Part shown: piece by piece, positions 27,159-37,223 of the stretch
How the letters are laid out: each line of letters opens with the position of its first letter
Numbering within the stretch: position 1 is the stretch's first letter
From: Mucilaginibacter galii
Lineage (GTDB): Bacteria > Bacteroidota > Bacteroidia > Sphingobacteriales > Sphingobacteriaceae
Assembly: GCF_014635825.1 (NCBI RefSeq)
Contig: NZ_BMDO01000001.1
Coordinates: 992,001 to 1,056,000 of the forward strand
Reading direction: 5' to 3'
Length of the DNA: 64,000 nt
Notes under the pieces: model-generated
What the model was told of the DNA's origin: nothing
Seen by the model: only the letters and a program-made list of their open reading frames with translations
The model's database searches: none
Translations under genes and position numbers: made by a program

Positions 27159-28499
27159 TTAATGTAAATCGCTAACGTCTTCTTCGTTCAGCAAAAGTTC
27201 GAGCTTAACCGATTCAATGTTCTGGTCAGATTTCCTCAACACGGTAATGTTATAGCCATTAGCTTCGCGTTGTTCGCCAACCTCGGGTATCTTACCAAAG
27301 ATCTCGCTTACCCAGCCCGATACGGTGTCAAAGTCACCATCCTCAGGCAGGTCATGCGGTAACGATTCGTTCACGTCGTAGATAGAGGCTACAGCGTTCA
27401 CAATAAATTCGCGCTCGTTCACCTTATCTACAATGGGCTTCTCCTCGTCAAACTCATCCTGAATTTCGCCTACCAATTCTTCAACAATATCTTCGAGGGT
27501 AACCATACCGGCAGTACCGCCAAATTCATCCAACACTATGGCTATCTGTATGCGCTTTTGCTGCAGTTCGGCCATCAGATCGTTGATCTTCTTGGTTTCC
27601 GGGATAAAATAAGGTTTGCGGATGATCTCCTTAAGTTCGAACTCTGTTTTACGGGCCAGTAGAGGCAAAATATCTTTGGCATGTACAATGCCTACAATTT
27701 TGTCAATCGTATCATCGTACACGGGCATACGCGAGTAGCCTTCGGTTATGATGCACTCCAGCAATTCGTTGCGTTCGGTAGTAATATCGATGCCCGATAT
27801 TTTGGTACGGGGCACCATGATGTTCTTTACCACACGCTCATTAAAATCAAACACGTTCTTGATAAGCTCGTGCTCGTTGGAATCCAATGCACCGCTTTCT
27901 TTACCCTGCTCTAAAAGGTACTGCAATTCTTCTGAAGAGTGATGCGATTCTTCACCGTGTGTGGTAGTTACACCAAACAGCTTAAGTATAAAATTAGCAA
28001 AGGTGTTCAGCAGCCATATTGCCGGCCGGAACACCACAAAGAAAAAGCGCAGAGGTACAGATACTGCCATGGCCGTTCGGACCGAACGCTGGATAGCCAG
28101 CGTTTTAGGCGCAAGCTCGCCAAACACAATGTGCAATACAGTAATGGTTATAAATGCTACCACGTGGCTACTGTTAACAGCCAGTGTTGAGGTAACATCC
28201 ATACCAAAAACGGTGAACAGGTTAAGCATCATTTTGCTCACCACCTCTTCACCTGCCCAGCCTAAACCCAACGATGCAATGGTTATGCCTAACTGCGTTG
28301 CGGCTAAGTAACCATCAAGGTTGTGCATAATGCCGCGAGCCACCTTAGCCATGCGGCTGCCAGCCTTGGCCTGAATTTCAATTTGCGAACCGCGAACACG
28401 CACAATAGCAAATTCGGCGGCTACGAAAAAGCCGTTCAGCAAAACCAAAAATATGGTTAAGAAGATATGAAAACCGTTTATGTCTAAATCAGGGCCCAT
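27159..28499 (-). CDS. Hemolysin-family CNNM/CorC-like membrane protein
   Basis: 446 residues. Residues 1 to about 200 are the CNNM (DUF21) membrane domain with about four helices (FLTIFLVLLNGFFVAAEFAIVRVR, LAATQLGITIASLGLGWAGE, HIVFGELAPKTLAIQ). Two CBS domains follow (MVPRTKISGID, YSRMPVYDDTIDKIVGIVHAKD, VLDEFGGTAGMVTLEDIVEELVGEI), then a CorC_HlyC domain. The family includes magnesium and cobalt exporters; the hemolysin name is historical. It lies four bases after the ppa stop, in a ppa-corC-rsmE run. Confidence 0.92.
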   Translation of the reverse strand: MGPDLDINGFHIFLTIFLVLLNGFFVAAEFAIVRVRGSQIEIQAKAGSRMAKVARGIMHNLDGYLAATQLGITIASLGLGWAGEEVVSKMMLNLFTVFGMDVTSTLAVNSSHVVAFITITVLHIVFGELAPKTLAIQRSVRTAMAVSVPLRFFFVVFRPAIWLLNTFANFILKLFGVTTTHGEESHHSSEELQYLLEQGKESGALDSNEHELIKNVFDFNERVVKNIMVPRTKISGIDITTERNELLECIITEGYSRMPVYDDTIDKIVGIVHAKDILPLLARKTEFELKEIIRKPYFIPETKKINDLMAELQQKRIQIAIVLDEFGGTAGMVTLEDIVEELVGEIQDEFDEEKPIVDKVNEREFIVNAVASIYDVNESLPHDLPEDGDFDTVSGWVSEIFGKIPEVGEQREANGYNITVLRKSDQNIESVKLELLLNEEDVSDLH

Positions 28500-28502
28500 G
28501 TA

Positions 28503-29051
28503 TTAACCTTGGTACTCAGGGAAAGTAGCTTGATAAAGCTCCATACTTTCGTTAATTACTTTAAGCGCGTAAGACTTGCCCATTAAATGTTCAATGGTTA
28601 CGTTTTTACCTTCCAGCTTTTTGTAATCTTCAAAAAAGTTTCTAATCTCGATCATGGCATGCGGAGGCAGTTCGCTCAGGTCGTTAATGTAGTTAACAGA
28701 CATGTCGTTCTTGGCAACAGCAATAATCTTGTCATCCTGCTCGCCACCGTCAATCATGTGCATAACACCAATTACTTTAGCCTCTATTAAGGACATCGGG
28801 TATACGTCAACAGAACATAATACCAGGATATCTAAAGGGTCTTTATCATCGCAATAAGTTTGCGGAATAAAGCCATAATTAGCCGGGTAAATTACCGATG
28901 AAAACAATACGCGGTCTAATTTTAATAAGCCCGACTCTTTATCGATCTCGTATTTGGCTTTTGAACCTTTAGGAATTTCGATAATAGCGTTAACTACTTC
29001 AGGAATGCTTTCGCCCGGACTAACCTGATGCCAGGGATGTTGTGTACTCAT
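28503..29051 (-). CDS. ppa: Inorganic pyrophosphatase
   Basis: 182 residues from the ATG at 29049-29051 ([13 protein letters not shown]); the open frame extends 25 codons upstream into the dedA gene and is not used. Family I soluble pyrophosphatase: [45 protein letters not shown] with the metal-binding Asp set, and [15 protein letters not shown]. It hydrolyses pyrophosphate to drive biosynthesis. Confidence 0.96.
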   Translation of the reverse strand: MSTQHPWHQVSPGESIPEVVNAIIEIPKGSKAKYEIDKESGLLKLDRVLFSSVIYPANYGFIPQTYCDDKDPLDILVLCSVDVYPMSLIEAKVIGVMHMIDGGEQDDKIIAVAKNDMSVNYINDLSELPPHAMIEIRNFFEDYKKLEGKNVTIEHLMGKSYALKVINESMELYQATFPEYQG

Positions 29052-29076
29052 GTAATGTATAAGAATATTTAATAAA

Positions 29077-29721
29077 TCAATGTTCGTCTGTTTTGTTTGT
29101 ACTCTTGCTTCTCTTAAGAAAAGCAAAAAGCAGCGGTACGCTGGTCACAACTATTAATGCAATCACAATATACTGCAAATAATCTTTCAGTCCCGGATAT
29201 TTTCTACCTAAAAAATAACCCGAAAGCGTTAGTATAGTTACCCAGGCTACGCTGCCAATAAAGTTATATAAGCTAAACTTTTTAAAGTCTACTTTAACAA
29301 CACCTGCAAATATAGGCGCAAAAGTTCTTATTATCGGGAAAAATCTCCCTAAAACTAACGCCATGCCTCCATATTTCTGGTAAAACTCCTCAGCCATTAC
29401 CACGTAGCGCTTTTTAAAGAAAAAAGATTCTTTACGGGTTTCCATAAATGGCCCCGTGCGGTATCCAAACCAATACCCCGTATAATTGCCTAAAATACCG
29501 GCTACAATAAGTGATGATACCAATACGTAGATAGATACCGGGAGCAGGCCTGTGGCACACAATAAACCTGCCATAAACAGCAGATAGTCGCCCGGTAAGA
29601 AGAACCCGAAAAACAAACCCGTTTCGGCATACACTACAATCAATAATAAGTAAAAGCCTCCTCTACTTAAAATGGATTGCGCATCCGTTAGGTTTTGCAA
29701 GTGTTCCCAGAAGTTTTCCAT
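29077..29721 (-). CDS. DedA family membrane protein
   Basis: 214 residues with four to six membrane segments. The DedA/VTT signature is clear: [72 protein letters not shown]. DedA proteins flip lipid carriers such as undecaprenyl phosphate or phospholipids and support proton-motive force. It precedes ppa by 25 bases on the same strand and may share its transcript. Confidence 0.93.
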   Translation of the reverse strand: MENFWEHLQNLTDAQSILSRGGFYLLLIVVYAETGLFFGFFLPGDYLLFMAGLLCATGLLPVSIYVLVSSLIVAGILGNYTGYWFGYRTGPFMETRKESFFFKKRYVVMAEEFYQKYGGMALVLGRFFPIIRTFAPIFAGVVKVDFKKFSLYNFIGSVAWVTILTLSGYFLGRKYPGLKDYLQYIVIALIVVTSVPLLFAFLKRSKSTNKTDEH

Positions 29722-29812
29722 TCACAATAATTGTAAAACTACAAATATTAAAACTATTTGCAGTATGTAGCCTCTTCTATCTCTACCCAAGGCTCAAGGG
29801 TAACAGGAAAAC

Positions 29813-31192
29813 CTATATACGGTTTGAGATAAGCGCCGGAAAGATACCTATTATTAAAGTAGCCAATGCCGATACACCCAAAACAAACTGGTAGTAACCG
29901 GGCACTGTTAGTTCATCATGCTCGGCCGTGCGGAAGTACATGGCTATAATTACTTTGAAATAATAGTAAATACTGATGATGGCATTAATAACAGCTATCA
30001 CAACTAACCAAACCTGGAAACGGGCCAGGGCACCTGTAAACATCAGGAATTTACCCATAAAGCCGGCAGTAAGCGGTATACCCGCTAACGATAGCATGGC
30101 AATAGTTAATACCGCAGCCAGGAAAGGATTACGCTTACTAAGTCCGTTAAAGCACTCGAAATGATCGCCGCCCAGTTGCTGCTGAACCAGTATTAAAACG
30201 CCGAAGGCAATTACCGAAGCAATACAGTAAGCCGTTGCATACATAAAAATAGCATTGCCCGAACCTGCACTTAACGCCACAATAGCAAACATTAAGTAAC
30301 CGGCGTGAGAGATACTGGAAAAAGCCAGCATGCGTTTAAAGCTGTGCTGATATAATGCTGTAAGGTTTCCTACAAATAAGGTAACAATAGTGATAACCAG
30401 CAAGGTAGGCATCCAGAAATCGGCCAGTGGGCCAAAGCTTACCGAGAACAAACGTAAGAAAGCCGCAAAGCCTGCCATTTTCACCACGGTAGACATGTAA
30501 GCGGTGATAAGCGTTGGCGAACCTTCGTAAACATCGGGCGTCCAAAAGTGGAATGGCGCTGCACCTACTTTAAAGCATAGACCAATGATCATTAAAATGA
30601 TACCGGTATGGAACAGCGGGTTAATACCCCGCGGATGTGCAATAGCCCAGTCGCGGATGGCTTCGAGATTAAATGAACCTGTGGCACCATAAATTAACGT
30701 AATACCGAAAAGCAAAAACCCGGTAGAGAAGGCTCCCATTAAAAAGTATTTTAATGAAGCTTCGTTAGACGCAAAGTTCTTTTTATCGATACCGGCCAGG
30801 ATGTATAAACTCACCGACATGATTTCGATACCAATGAACAACATGCTCAAATTGTAATAAGATACCATGACAATGATACCAGCCAATGAGAACAAGATAA
30901 TTGCCAGGTACTCTGCCACGTTATTGCTGATTCTTTCAAAATAGCCTTTAGACAGCATTAAGATAAGCAGCGTAGAAACTATGGCCGTAGCCGAAAAAGC
31001 TACCGAAAAGTTATCGAACAGCATCATATCATGGTAAATAGGTACTGCGCCATTGTTCCACTGCCAAATAGCAGAGCCTAAGGCCAGCAGTAAACCTGCA
31101 ATAGTAACAGGCAGCAGTAACTTGTGCGCTTTAAATAAGCCCAGGTACAGCAGCACAATTGGTAATATTGCTATGATAATTAATGTGGTCAT
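29813..31192 (-). CDS. nuoN: NADH-quinone oxidoreductase subunit N
   Basis: 459 residues, about 14 membrane helices. It is an antiporter-like proton-pumping subunit with ASLKYFLMGAFSTGFLLFGITLIYGATGS, FKVGAAPFHFWTPDVYEGSPTLITAYMSTVVK (conserved Lys and His) and FKRMLAFSSISHAGYLMF. It is the last gene of the nuo operon, 63 bases after nuoM. It ends in a short C-terminus without a long amphipathic helix. Confidence 0.97.
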   Translation of the reverse strand: MTTLIIIAILPIVLLYLGLFKAHKLLLPVTIAGLLLALGSAIWQWNNGAVPIYHDMMLFDNFSVAFSATAIVSTLLILMLSKGYFERISNNVAEYLAIILFSLAGIIVMVSYYNLSMLFIGIEIMSVSLYILAGIDKKNFASNEASLKYFLMGAFSTGFLLFGITLIYGATGSFNLEAIRDWAIAHPRGINPLFHTGIILMIIGLCFKVGAAPFHFWTPDVYEGSPTLITAYMSTVVKMAGFAAFLRLFSVSFGPLADFWMPTLLVITIVTLFVGNLTALYQHSFKRMLAFSSISHAGYLMFAIVALSAGSGNAIFMYATAYCIASVIAFGVLILVQQQLGGDHFECFNGLSKRNPFLAAVLTIAMLSLAGIPLTAGFMGKFLMFTGALARFQVWLVVIAVINAIISIYYYFKVIIAMYFRTAEHDELTVPGYYQFVLGVSALATLIIGIFPALISNRI

Positions 31193-31255
31193 TTTATATC
31201 TTAAAAACTTATCTCAATCAAATTAAAGCATGCTGTCTAAGCAGCCGGTATTTTT

Positions 31256-32728
31256 CTATCTATGCAGCAGTGCGTCGGCAATTTTAACGTTCACGCTGTT
31301 CATCAGGTTGGTTACGGCAGCCTCGGTTAAATGCATTACCGGCTGAGGGTATACGCCTACTACAATAATAAACAGGCAAACTACGCCTAATACAACTTTT
31401 TCGCTAATGGTAATATCGGTAAAGGTGGCGGTAAGGCTATTGGTTTCGCCCTGCATTACGTTCTTGTATAAACGCAGCATGTAAACAGCACCCAATATAA
31501 TGGTTAAGCCGGCTACAATACCCATCCACATATTGTAACGGTAAACACCATTTAACAACAGGAACTCGCCAATAAAGCTATTGGTTAATGGCAAAGCCAC
31601 CGAACCTAAAACAATAATTAAAAATGCGATAGACATTTGCGGAGCTACTTTGGCTAAACCACCCAATTGCGTTACATCGCGTGTTTTTAACTGGCGCTCA
31701 ATAATGTCAAAAATCAGGAACATGCCCACCACTTCTAAACCGTGGTTGAACATCTGGATCATGGCACCTTGTAAGCCCTGAATGTTCCAGGCCAGCAAAC
31801 CTGCAGCAATTAAACCAACGTGAGCAATAGAAGAGTAAGCAATTAAACGCTTACCATCTTTTTGCCTAAAGGCGATGATAGAGGCATAAACGATACCGGC
31901 AATGGCTAACCAAAGCGGGTTGTTTTGCCATTCAAAGAAACCTACGGGTGCAATAGGAATCATCCAACGGATAGCACCGTAGATACCCATCTTAAGCATA
32001 ATACCCGACAATAACATCGTACCTGCGGCCGGAGCTTCGGTATAGGTATCGGGCTGCCAGGTATGCAAGGGGAATATCGGCATCTTAATAGCAAAGGCTA
32101 TCAGGAAACCGGCAAAGATCCACGACTGTTGAAGCGGGTTTAATTTTAAGGCATAGAATTCGAAGATATCGAAAGTACGATCAGGCGTTTGCAGGTACAG
32201 GTAAATGATAGACATTAACATAAACAGCGAACCCGCAAATGTATAAATGAAAAACTTCAGCGTTACCTTCACCCGGTTTTCGCCACCCCACATACCGCAG
32301 ATAAAGTAAATAGGTATTAAGGCTACTTCCCATCCAATGTAGAATAAGAAACCATCTAAAGCCGTAAACACCAGCATTAAACCAAACTGCATAAACAGGA
32401 TCAATGCATAAAAAGCCGAAGGCTTTTCGTACTGATGCTTGAAAGTGGTTAAGATGATCAATGGCACCAGTAAAACCGTTAAAATAACCGGGATGATATT
32501 GATACCATCGAGCGCTACTTTAAAGTATATGCCCATTTTAGCTATCCACGGAATGTCAACATCAAACTGTAAACTGGCATCGGCTTTATACTGGGTCAGG
32601 AAATAGATACCCAGCGCCAGTTCCACCAGCGAAAACAACAAGGCAATATTCTTTACAGCCTCGCCTTTAATAAATAAGAGCGCCAGGGCTGCCAGTAAGG
32701 GTAAAAAAATTAATATACTAACCGTCAT
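31256..32728 (-). CDS. nuoM: NADH-quinone oxidoreductase subunit M
   Basis: 490 residues, about 14 membrane helices. Antiporter-like signatures: FYIGWEVALIPIYFICGMWGGENR with the conserved Glu, FAIKMPIFPLHTWQPDTYTEAPAAGTMLLSGIMLKMGIYG, and GKRLIAYSSIAHVGLI. It forms one of the proton channels of the complex I membrane arm. It sits between nuoL and nuoN, 23 bases after nuoL. Confidence 0.98.
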   Translation of the reverse strand: MTVSILIFLPLLAALALLFIKGEAVKNIALLFSLVELALGIYFLTQYKADASLQFDVDIPWIAKMGIYFKVALDGINIIPVILTVLLVPLIILTTFKHQYEKPSAFYALILFMQFGLMLVFTALDGFLFYIGWEVALIPIYFICGMWGGENRVKVTLKFFIYTFAGSLFMLMSIIYLYLQTPDRTFDIFEFYALKLNPLQQSWIFAGFLIAFAIKMPIFPLHTWQPDTYTEAPAAGTMLLSGIMLKMGIYGAIRWMIPIAPVGFFEWQNNPLWLAIAGIVYASIIAFRQKDGKRLIAYSSIAHVGLIAAGLLAWNIQGLQGAMIQMFNHGLEVVGMFLIFDIIERQLKTRDVTQLGGLAKVAPQMSIAFLIIVLGSVALPLTNSFIGEFLLLNGVYRYNMWMGIVAGLTIILGAVYMLRLYKNVMQGETNSLTATFTDITISEKVVLGVVCLFIIVVGVYPQPVMHLTEAAVTNLMNSVNVKIADALLHR

Positions 32729-32751
32729 TGTATGTGCAGTAAACGCTTGTC

Positions 32752-34656
32752 TTAAATCTTAACTAAACTATATAGCAGTACGGCAATAATGCCAATTACC
32801 ATCATAAACAAATAGAAACCTACATTACCGGTTTGCAACAGGCGCAAACCACGGCCTGCTTCAATTGGGCCTTGGCCTAAACCATTCACAATACCATCTA
32901 TACCCATCTTATCTACCACTTTGTAGAAGAAACCCGATAAGAAATCAAGCGGCTTGCGGATAATGGTATCGTAAATTTCGTCGATGTAGAATTTATTGAA
33001 AGAGAGTTTTTCCAATGCCGGGCGTTCGGCTTCATCGGCCAAAGGTACCGTTGCTTGTTTCACATACTTAATGTAGGCGTAGATGAGGGCAACAATGGCT
33101 CCACCTACTGATACCATCATGAGCACACGCTCGGTATTGATAGCCATAAACATAGTACCCGTATGTTCTGCCGATTTACTTAGCACCGGTTCCAGCCAGT
33201 GCTCTAACCAGTGGTGACCGCCCAAGGCTTCGGGCACGCCCATAAAGCCACCAATGGTAGACAGGATAGCCAAAACGATCAATGGAATAGTCATGCTCGG
33301 CGGCGACTCATGTAAGTGATGTTCTTGCTCATGCGTACCGCGGAAACTTCCCCAAAAGGTAAGGAACATTAAACGGAACATGTAGAATGAGGTGAACATA
33401 GCACCCAACACGCCTAACACATACAGTACAGGGCTGTGCATGTAGGTATGGGCCAAAATTTCATCTTTAGAAAAGAACCCTGCAAATGGTGGAATTCCCG
33501 AAATAGCCAAAGTACCAATTAACATGGTAATAAACGTTACCGGCAGTTTGCCTTTTAAACCGCCCATGCTACGCATATTTTGTTCGCCGCTTACCGCATG
33601 GATAACCGAACCAGCACCCAGGAATAATAAGGCTTTGAAGAATGCATGTGTTAATACGTGGAAGAAAGCACCTGTGTACGCACCTACCCCTAAACCCAAA
33701 AACATATAACCTAATTGCGATACCGTAGAATAGGCCAGCACTTTCTTAATATCGGTTTGTGTTAAAGCAATAATTGCCGCTAATAAAATAGTAGCTACAC
33801 CAATAATGGCAATAACATGCTGCGTTACCGGCGAAAGGGTAAATAAGATGTTAGAACGGGCAATCATATAAATACCTGCGGTAACCATGGTAGCCGCGTG
33901 TATTAAAGCTGAAACCGGAGTCGGACCGGCCATGGCATCGGGCAGCCAGGTAAACAACGGTATTTGCGCCGATTTACCGGTAGCACCTACAAACAGCAAT
34001 AAGGTAATTAACATGAGCGTAGTATCGCCACTATGCAGGTTAGCTGCTTTGCTGAATACATCAGCATAAGTAATGCTGCCGAATGTTTTCATGATAATGA
34101 ACACGGCGATAAGGAAACCTAAATCGCCAATACGGTTCATCACAAAGGCTTTCTTGGCAGCATCGGCATAGCTTGGATTAGTAAACCAGAACCCGATGAG
34201 CAGGTAAGAGCATAGCCCCACACCTTCCCAGCCAATAAACATAATGATATAGTTACTGCCTAAAACCAGCAGCAACATAAAGAATACGAATAAATTTAGA
34301 TAGGCAAAAAACTTACCGAAACCTTCATCATGGCTCATATAGCCAATTGAGTACAGGTGGATTAAAAACCCGATACCTGTAATGATGAGCAGCATGATTG
34401 AACTCAGCTGATCGATCAGGAAAGCAAACGGCACATGCAGATCGCCAACGTGAATCCAATCGAATAAGGTAACATTAATGGGCGCACCGGTTGATTTAAC
34501 CTGCAAAAAAGCGCCTACACTTAAAACAAACGATATCAAAACCATTAAACTGGCAATGGCGCCGATAATGCTTTTAGGTAAGGTATTGCGGCCTAATCCG
34601 TTAATAACGAATCCTGCAAGGGGCAGTATAGGAATAAGCCAGATGTATTTATCCAT
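32752..34656 (-). CDS. nuoL: NADH-quinone oxidoreductase subunit L
   Basis: 634 residues, about 16 membrane helices. MFIGWEGVGLCSYLLIGFW, QIPLFTWLPDAMAGPTPVSALIHAATMVTAG and VLAYSTVSQLGYMFLGLGVG are diagnostic. The C-terminal region (FNKFYIDEIYDTIIRKPLDFLSGFFY) leads into the long lateral helix that ties the antiporter subunits together. A His-rich loop (GTHEQEHHLHESPP) lies between helices near residue 445. The gene is 111 bases after nuoK, the widest of the gaps in the nuoK-nuoN half. Confidence 0.98.
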   Translation of the reverse strand: MDKYIWLIPILPLAGFVINGLGRNTLPKSIIGAIASLMVLISFVLSVGAFLQVKSTGAPINVTLFDWIHVGDLHVPFAFLIDQLSSIMLLIITGIGFLIHLYSIGYMSHDEGFGKFFAYLNLFVFFMLLLVLGSNYIIMFIGWEGVGLCSYLLIGFWFTNPSYADAAKKAFVMNRIGDLGFLIAVFIIMKTFGSITYADVFSKAANLHSGDTTLMLITLLLFVGATGKSAQIPLFTWLPDAMAGPTPVSALIHAATMVTAGIYMIARSNILFTLSPVTQHVIAIIGVATILLAAIIALTQTDIKKVLAYSTVSQLGYMFLGLGVGAYTGAFFHVLTHAFFKALLFLGAGSVIHAVSGEQNMRSMGGLKGKLPVTFITMLIGTLAISGIPPFAGFFSKDEILAHTYMHSPVLYVLGVLGAMFTSFYMFRLMFLTFWGSFRGTHEQEHHLHESPPSMTIPLIVLAILSTIGGFMGVPEALGGHHWLEHWLEPVLSKSAEHTGTMFMAINTERVLMMVSVGGAIVALIYAYIKYVKQATVPLADEAERPALEKLSFNKFYIDEIYDTIIRKPLDFLSGFFYKVVDKMGIDGIVNGLGQGPIEAGRGLRLLQTGNVGFYLFMMVIGIIAVLLYSLVKI

Positions 34657-34659
34657 TTT

Positions 34660-34728
34660 TAGTTGTACGTTATAGGTTGTACGTTGTATGTTTTAACTGG
34701 TGCGGAGATTGAGGTGCGAGGTGCGAGG
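34660..34728. repeat. Short tandem repeats between nuoK and nuoL
   Basis: GTTGTACGTT occurs at 34662-34671 and 34676-34685, followed by a partial third copy. A second small tandem (GAGGTGCGAGGTGCGAGG) lies at about 34711-34728. No coding potential is seen on either strand. It separates genes that are otherwise close. Confidence 0.6.
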
Positions 34729-34767
34729 AAACAACCCCGATCTTCGTACGTTGATCTTCGCTCTAAT

Positions 34768-35097
34768 TTACCATTTAAGTCTGTTCAATATATCTACGTC
34801 GATAGAATTGGTGTTGCGGTGTATCATCACGATGATGGCCAGCCCGATGGCAATTTCGGCCGCGGCCAATGCCATGATGAAGAACACGAACACCTGTCCG
34901 TTAGGGTCATTGCTGTAAACCGAGAATACGGTAAGCAATAAATTAACAGCATTAAGCATCAGCTCTACCGACATGAATACCACAATGGCATTACGACGGA
35001 TGAGTACACCAATAACTCCTATCGAAAATATGATGGCACTTAACAGGATGTAGTGATTAAGCGGAACTACCTTAAGCGCCTGGGTTAAACTTTCCAT
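34768..35097 (-). CDS. nuoK: NADH-quinone oxidoreductase subunit K
   Basis: 109 residues with three membrane helices. IIFSIGVIGVLIRRNAIVVFMSVELMLNAVNLLLTVF and FVFFIMALAAAEIAIGLAIIVMIHR carry the two conserved membrane Glu residues of NuoK that take part in proton transfer. Its start overlaps the nuoJ stop by one base. Confidence 0.98.
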   Translation of the reverse strand: MESLTQALKVVPLNHYILLSAIIFSIGVIGVLIRRNAIVVFMSVELMLNAVNLLLTVFSVYSNDPNGQVFVFFIMALAAAEIAIGLAIIVMIHRNTNSIDVDILNRLKW

Positions 35098-35612
35098 TAT
35101 ACTGTAGGTTTGGTTGATTTAGGGTTACTATCTTTTGTGGCCAGTAATACCGCGCCCACCATTGCCGATAACAACAGGATAGACGATACCTCGAATGGCA
35201 GTAAAAACTCGTGGAACAATACCTGGCCCAAATTCTTTACCGAACCCAGGTTAACGCTTTGCAATACCACCGGCTGCGATTTAGCCAACCCCTTCATGGC
35301 GGCTACCAGCGTTACCAATAGCGTACCGCCACCAATTACACCGGCCAGCTTTACATAAATGCTTTTGGTTGGCTCACTGTCTTTGTTCAAATTCAGAATC
35401 ATCATTACGAACAGAAACAATACCAGGATGGCCCCCATGTATACGATAAAGTTTACAATGGCCAAAAACTGCGCATTCAAAATAATATAATGAATGGTAA
35501 ATGTAAAAAAGGTAATAATGAGGTACAATACACTGTGCACCGGGTTTTTTGAAAAAATAACCAGCAGTGAAAACAGGATGGAGAGAAAGGCAATAAAGTA
35601 AAATATACTCAT
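35097..35612 (-). CDS. nuoJ: NADH-quinone oxidoreductase subunit J
   Basis: 171 residues from the ATG at 35610-35612 (MSIFYFIAFLS); a start 11 codons earlier would add a non-conserved stretch. Five membrane helices, with FSKNPVHSVLYLIITFFTF and NFIVYMGAILVLFLFVMMILNL typical of NuoJ. It belongs to the E-channel region linking the quinone site and the antiporters. It overlaps nuoK by one base (TAATG). Confidence 0.96.
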   Translation of the reverse strand: MSIFYFIAFLSILFSLLVIFSKNPVHSVLYLIITFFTFTIHYIILNAQFLAIVNFIVYMGAILVLFLFVMMILNLNKDSEPTKSIYVKLAGVIGGGTLLVTLVAAMKGLAKSQPVVLQSVNLGSVKNLGQVLFHEFLLPFEVSSILLLSAMVGAVLLATKDSNPKSTKPTV

Positions 35613-35675
35613 ACGGCTTGTAAACAAAAATACCTTTACCGGCACTGGTTAGTGCGGCAAAGGTATAATTCTTTT

Positions 35676-36173
35676 TTATTGGTTTAAAGGCGGCTCAACT
35701 AATTTGTCTTTGCCATAAATAAAGTCTTTACGTAAAAAGCTGGTGGGCACAATGTCGCCGTCCAGGTAAATGGCCTCCTTAGGGCAGGCTTCTTCACATA
35801 ATCCGCAAAAAATGCAGCGCAACATATTAATTTCGTAAACAGCGGCATACTTTTCTTCGCGGTATAAGTGCTCCTCGCCTTTCTGGCGCTCGCCTGCCGT
35901 CATAGTAATGGCTTCGGCCGGGCAAGAAAGGGCGCATAAACCACAGGCGGTGCAACGTTCTTTACCGTTTTCGTCACGCTTTAAAGAGTGCTGACCACGG
36001 AAGTTTTCAGAAAATTCACGCTTTTGCTCCGGGTAACGCACAGTCACATCTTTTTTAAAGAAGTGCTTCATGGTAATGGTTAATCCTTGAGCTATGGCAG
36101 GCAGGTAAGCCCGTTCCCAAAAATTGAGGGGCTTAACTTCTAATAATTTTCGCTTATTACTTAATGGTTCCAT
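35676..36173 (-). CDS. nuoI: NADH-quinone oxidoreductase subunit I
   Basis: 165 residues. Two 4Fe-4S ferredoxin motifs, CTACGLCALSCPAEA and CIFCGLCEEACPKEA, hold clusters N6a and N6b that pass electrons to NuoB. The N-terminal helix (NFWERAYLPAIAQGLTITMKHFF) lies on the membrane surface. It starts six bases after nuoH. Confidence 0.97.
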   Translation of the reverse strand: MEPLSNKRKLLEVKPLNFWERAYLPAIAQGLTITMKHFFKKDVTVRYPEQKREFSENFRGQHSLKRDENGKERCTACGLCALSCPAEAITMTAGERQKGEEHLYREEKYAAVYEINMLRCIFCGLCEEACPKEAIYLDGDIVPTSFLRKDFIYGKDKLVEPPLNQ

Positions 36174-36179
36174 TGATAT

Positions 36180-37223
36180 TTAAGCAAAATAATGGTTGTA
36201 TAATGTGGCAATAACACCGGTTAACGCAATGTTGGCAATAGCCAAAGGTATTAACGTTTTCCAGCCAAGGTGCATCAGCTGATCGTAACGGAAACGCGGG
36301 ATAGTCCAGCGGATCCACATAAAGAAGAATATAAAGGCAAATATTTTAGCAAACAATACTGCCACGCCAATAAGCGGTGCAATGGTTGGCCCGGCATGCG
36401 CGGCAACCCAATCCATACCCGGGTAATTGTAACCACCAAAGTATAAGGTAGCCATCACTGCCGATGATACGAACATGTTAATATATTCGGCAAACAGGTA
36501 AAAGCCCAGTTTCATAGATGAATACTCAGTGTGGTAACCACCTACCAACTCGGTTTCGCACTCTGGCAAATCAAACGGACTACGGTTAGTTTCGGCAAAG
36601 GCACACACAATAAATATGAGGAAGCCTAAAGGCTGGTACCAAACATTCCAGTTAAAGCCATGCTGTTGTTCGGCAATTTCCTTTAAACTCAAGGTACCGG
36701 TTAACATTAACAAGGCAATGATAGAAAGCCCCATTGAAATTTCGTAGCTGATATTTTGCGATGCCGCACGAATAGCCCCTAACAGCGAGTACTTATTATT
36801 AGATGCCCAGCCACCAATCATGATACCGTATACACCTAATGATACGACACCAAAGATGTACAATACGCCTACGTTTATATCGGTCACCTGCAAATCAATA
36901 ATACGGCCGGCAACCTGCATTTGCGGTCCCCAAGGTATAACCGCCGAGCCAATACAAGCCGTCATGATAGCCAGTGAGGGGCCTACAATGAATAAAAATC
37001 CGCTGGCTTTGGTAGGGATAATTTCTTCCTTCATGAACATCTTGGCACCATCGGCCAAAGGCTGAAGAATACCAAACGGGCCGGCACGGTTAGGGCCTAC
37101 GCGGTCTTGCAAAAAGGCGGCTATTTTACGTTCGGCATAGGTAGAATACATGGCTACCACCAGGCTTATGCCAAATATGATGACTACGAGTACAAGTTTT
37201 ATAATCAGATCAGTAGTTTCCAT
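36180..37223 (-). CDS. nuoH: NADH-quinone oxidoreductase subunit H
   Basis: 347 residues, eight or nine membrane helices. AERKIAAFLQDRVGPNRAGPFGILQPLADGAKMFMKEE, FAETNRSPFDLPECETELVGGYHTEYSSMKLGFYLFAEY and the C-terminal FRYDQLMHLGWKTLIPLA are highly conserved parts of the quinone chamber. Its start overlaps the nuoG stop by one base. Confidence 0.98.
   Translation of the reverse strand: METTDLIIKLVLVVIIFGISLVVAMYSTYAERKIAAFLQDRVGPNRAGPFGILQPLADGAKMFMKEEIIPTKASGFLFIVGPSLAIMTACIGSAVIPWGPQMQVAGRIIDLQVTDINVGVLYIFGVVSLGVYGIMIGGWASNNKYSLLGAIRAASQNISYEISMGLSIIALLMLTGTLSLKEIAEQQHGFNWNVWYQPLGFLIFIVCAFAETNRSPFDLPECETELVGGYHTEYSSMKLGFYLFAEYINMFVSSAVMATLYFGGYNYPGMDWVAAHAGPTIAPLIGVAVLFAKIFAFIFFFMWIRWTIPRFRYDQLMHLGWKTLIPLAIANIALTGVIATLYNHYFA

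Noticed and set aside
34663..34941. Two plus-strand open frames opposite the nuoK end
   Set aside because: They overlap tandem repeats and antisense nuoK; no independent support.
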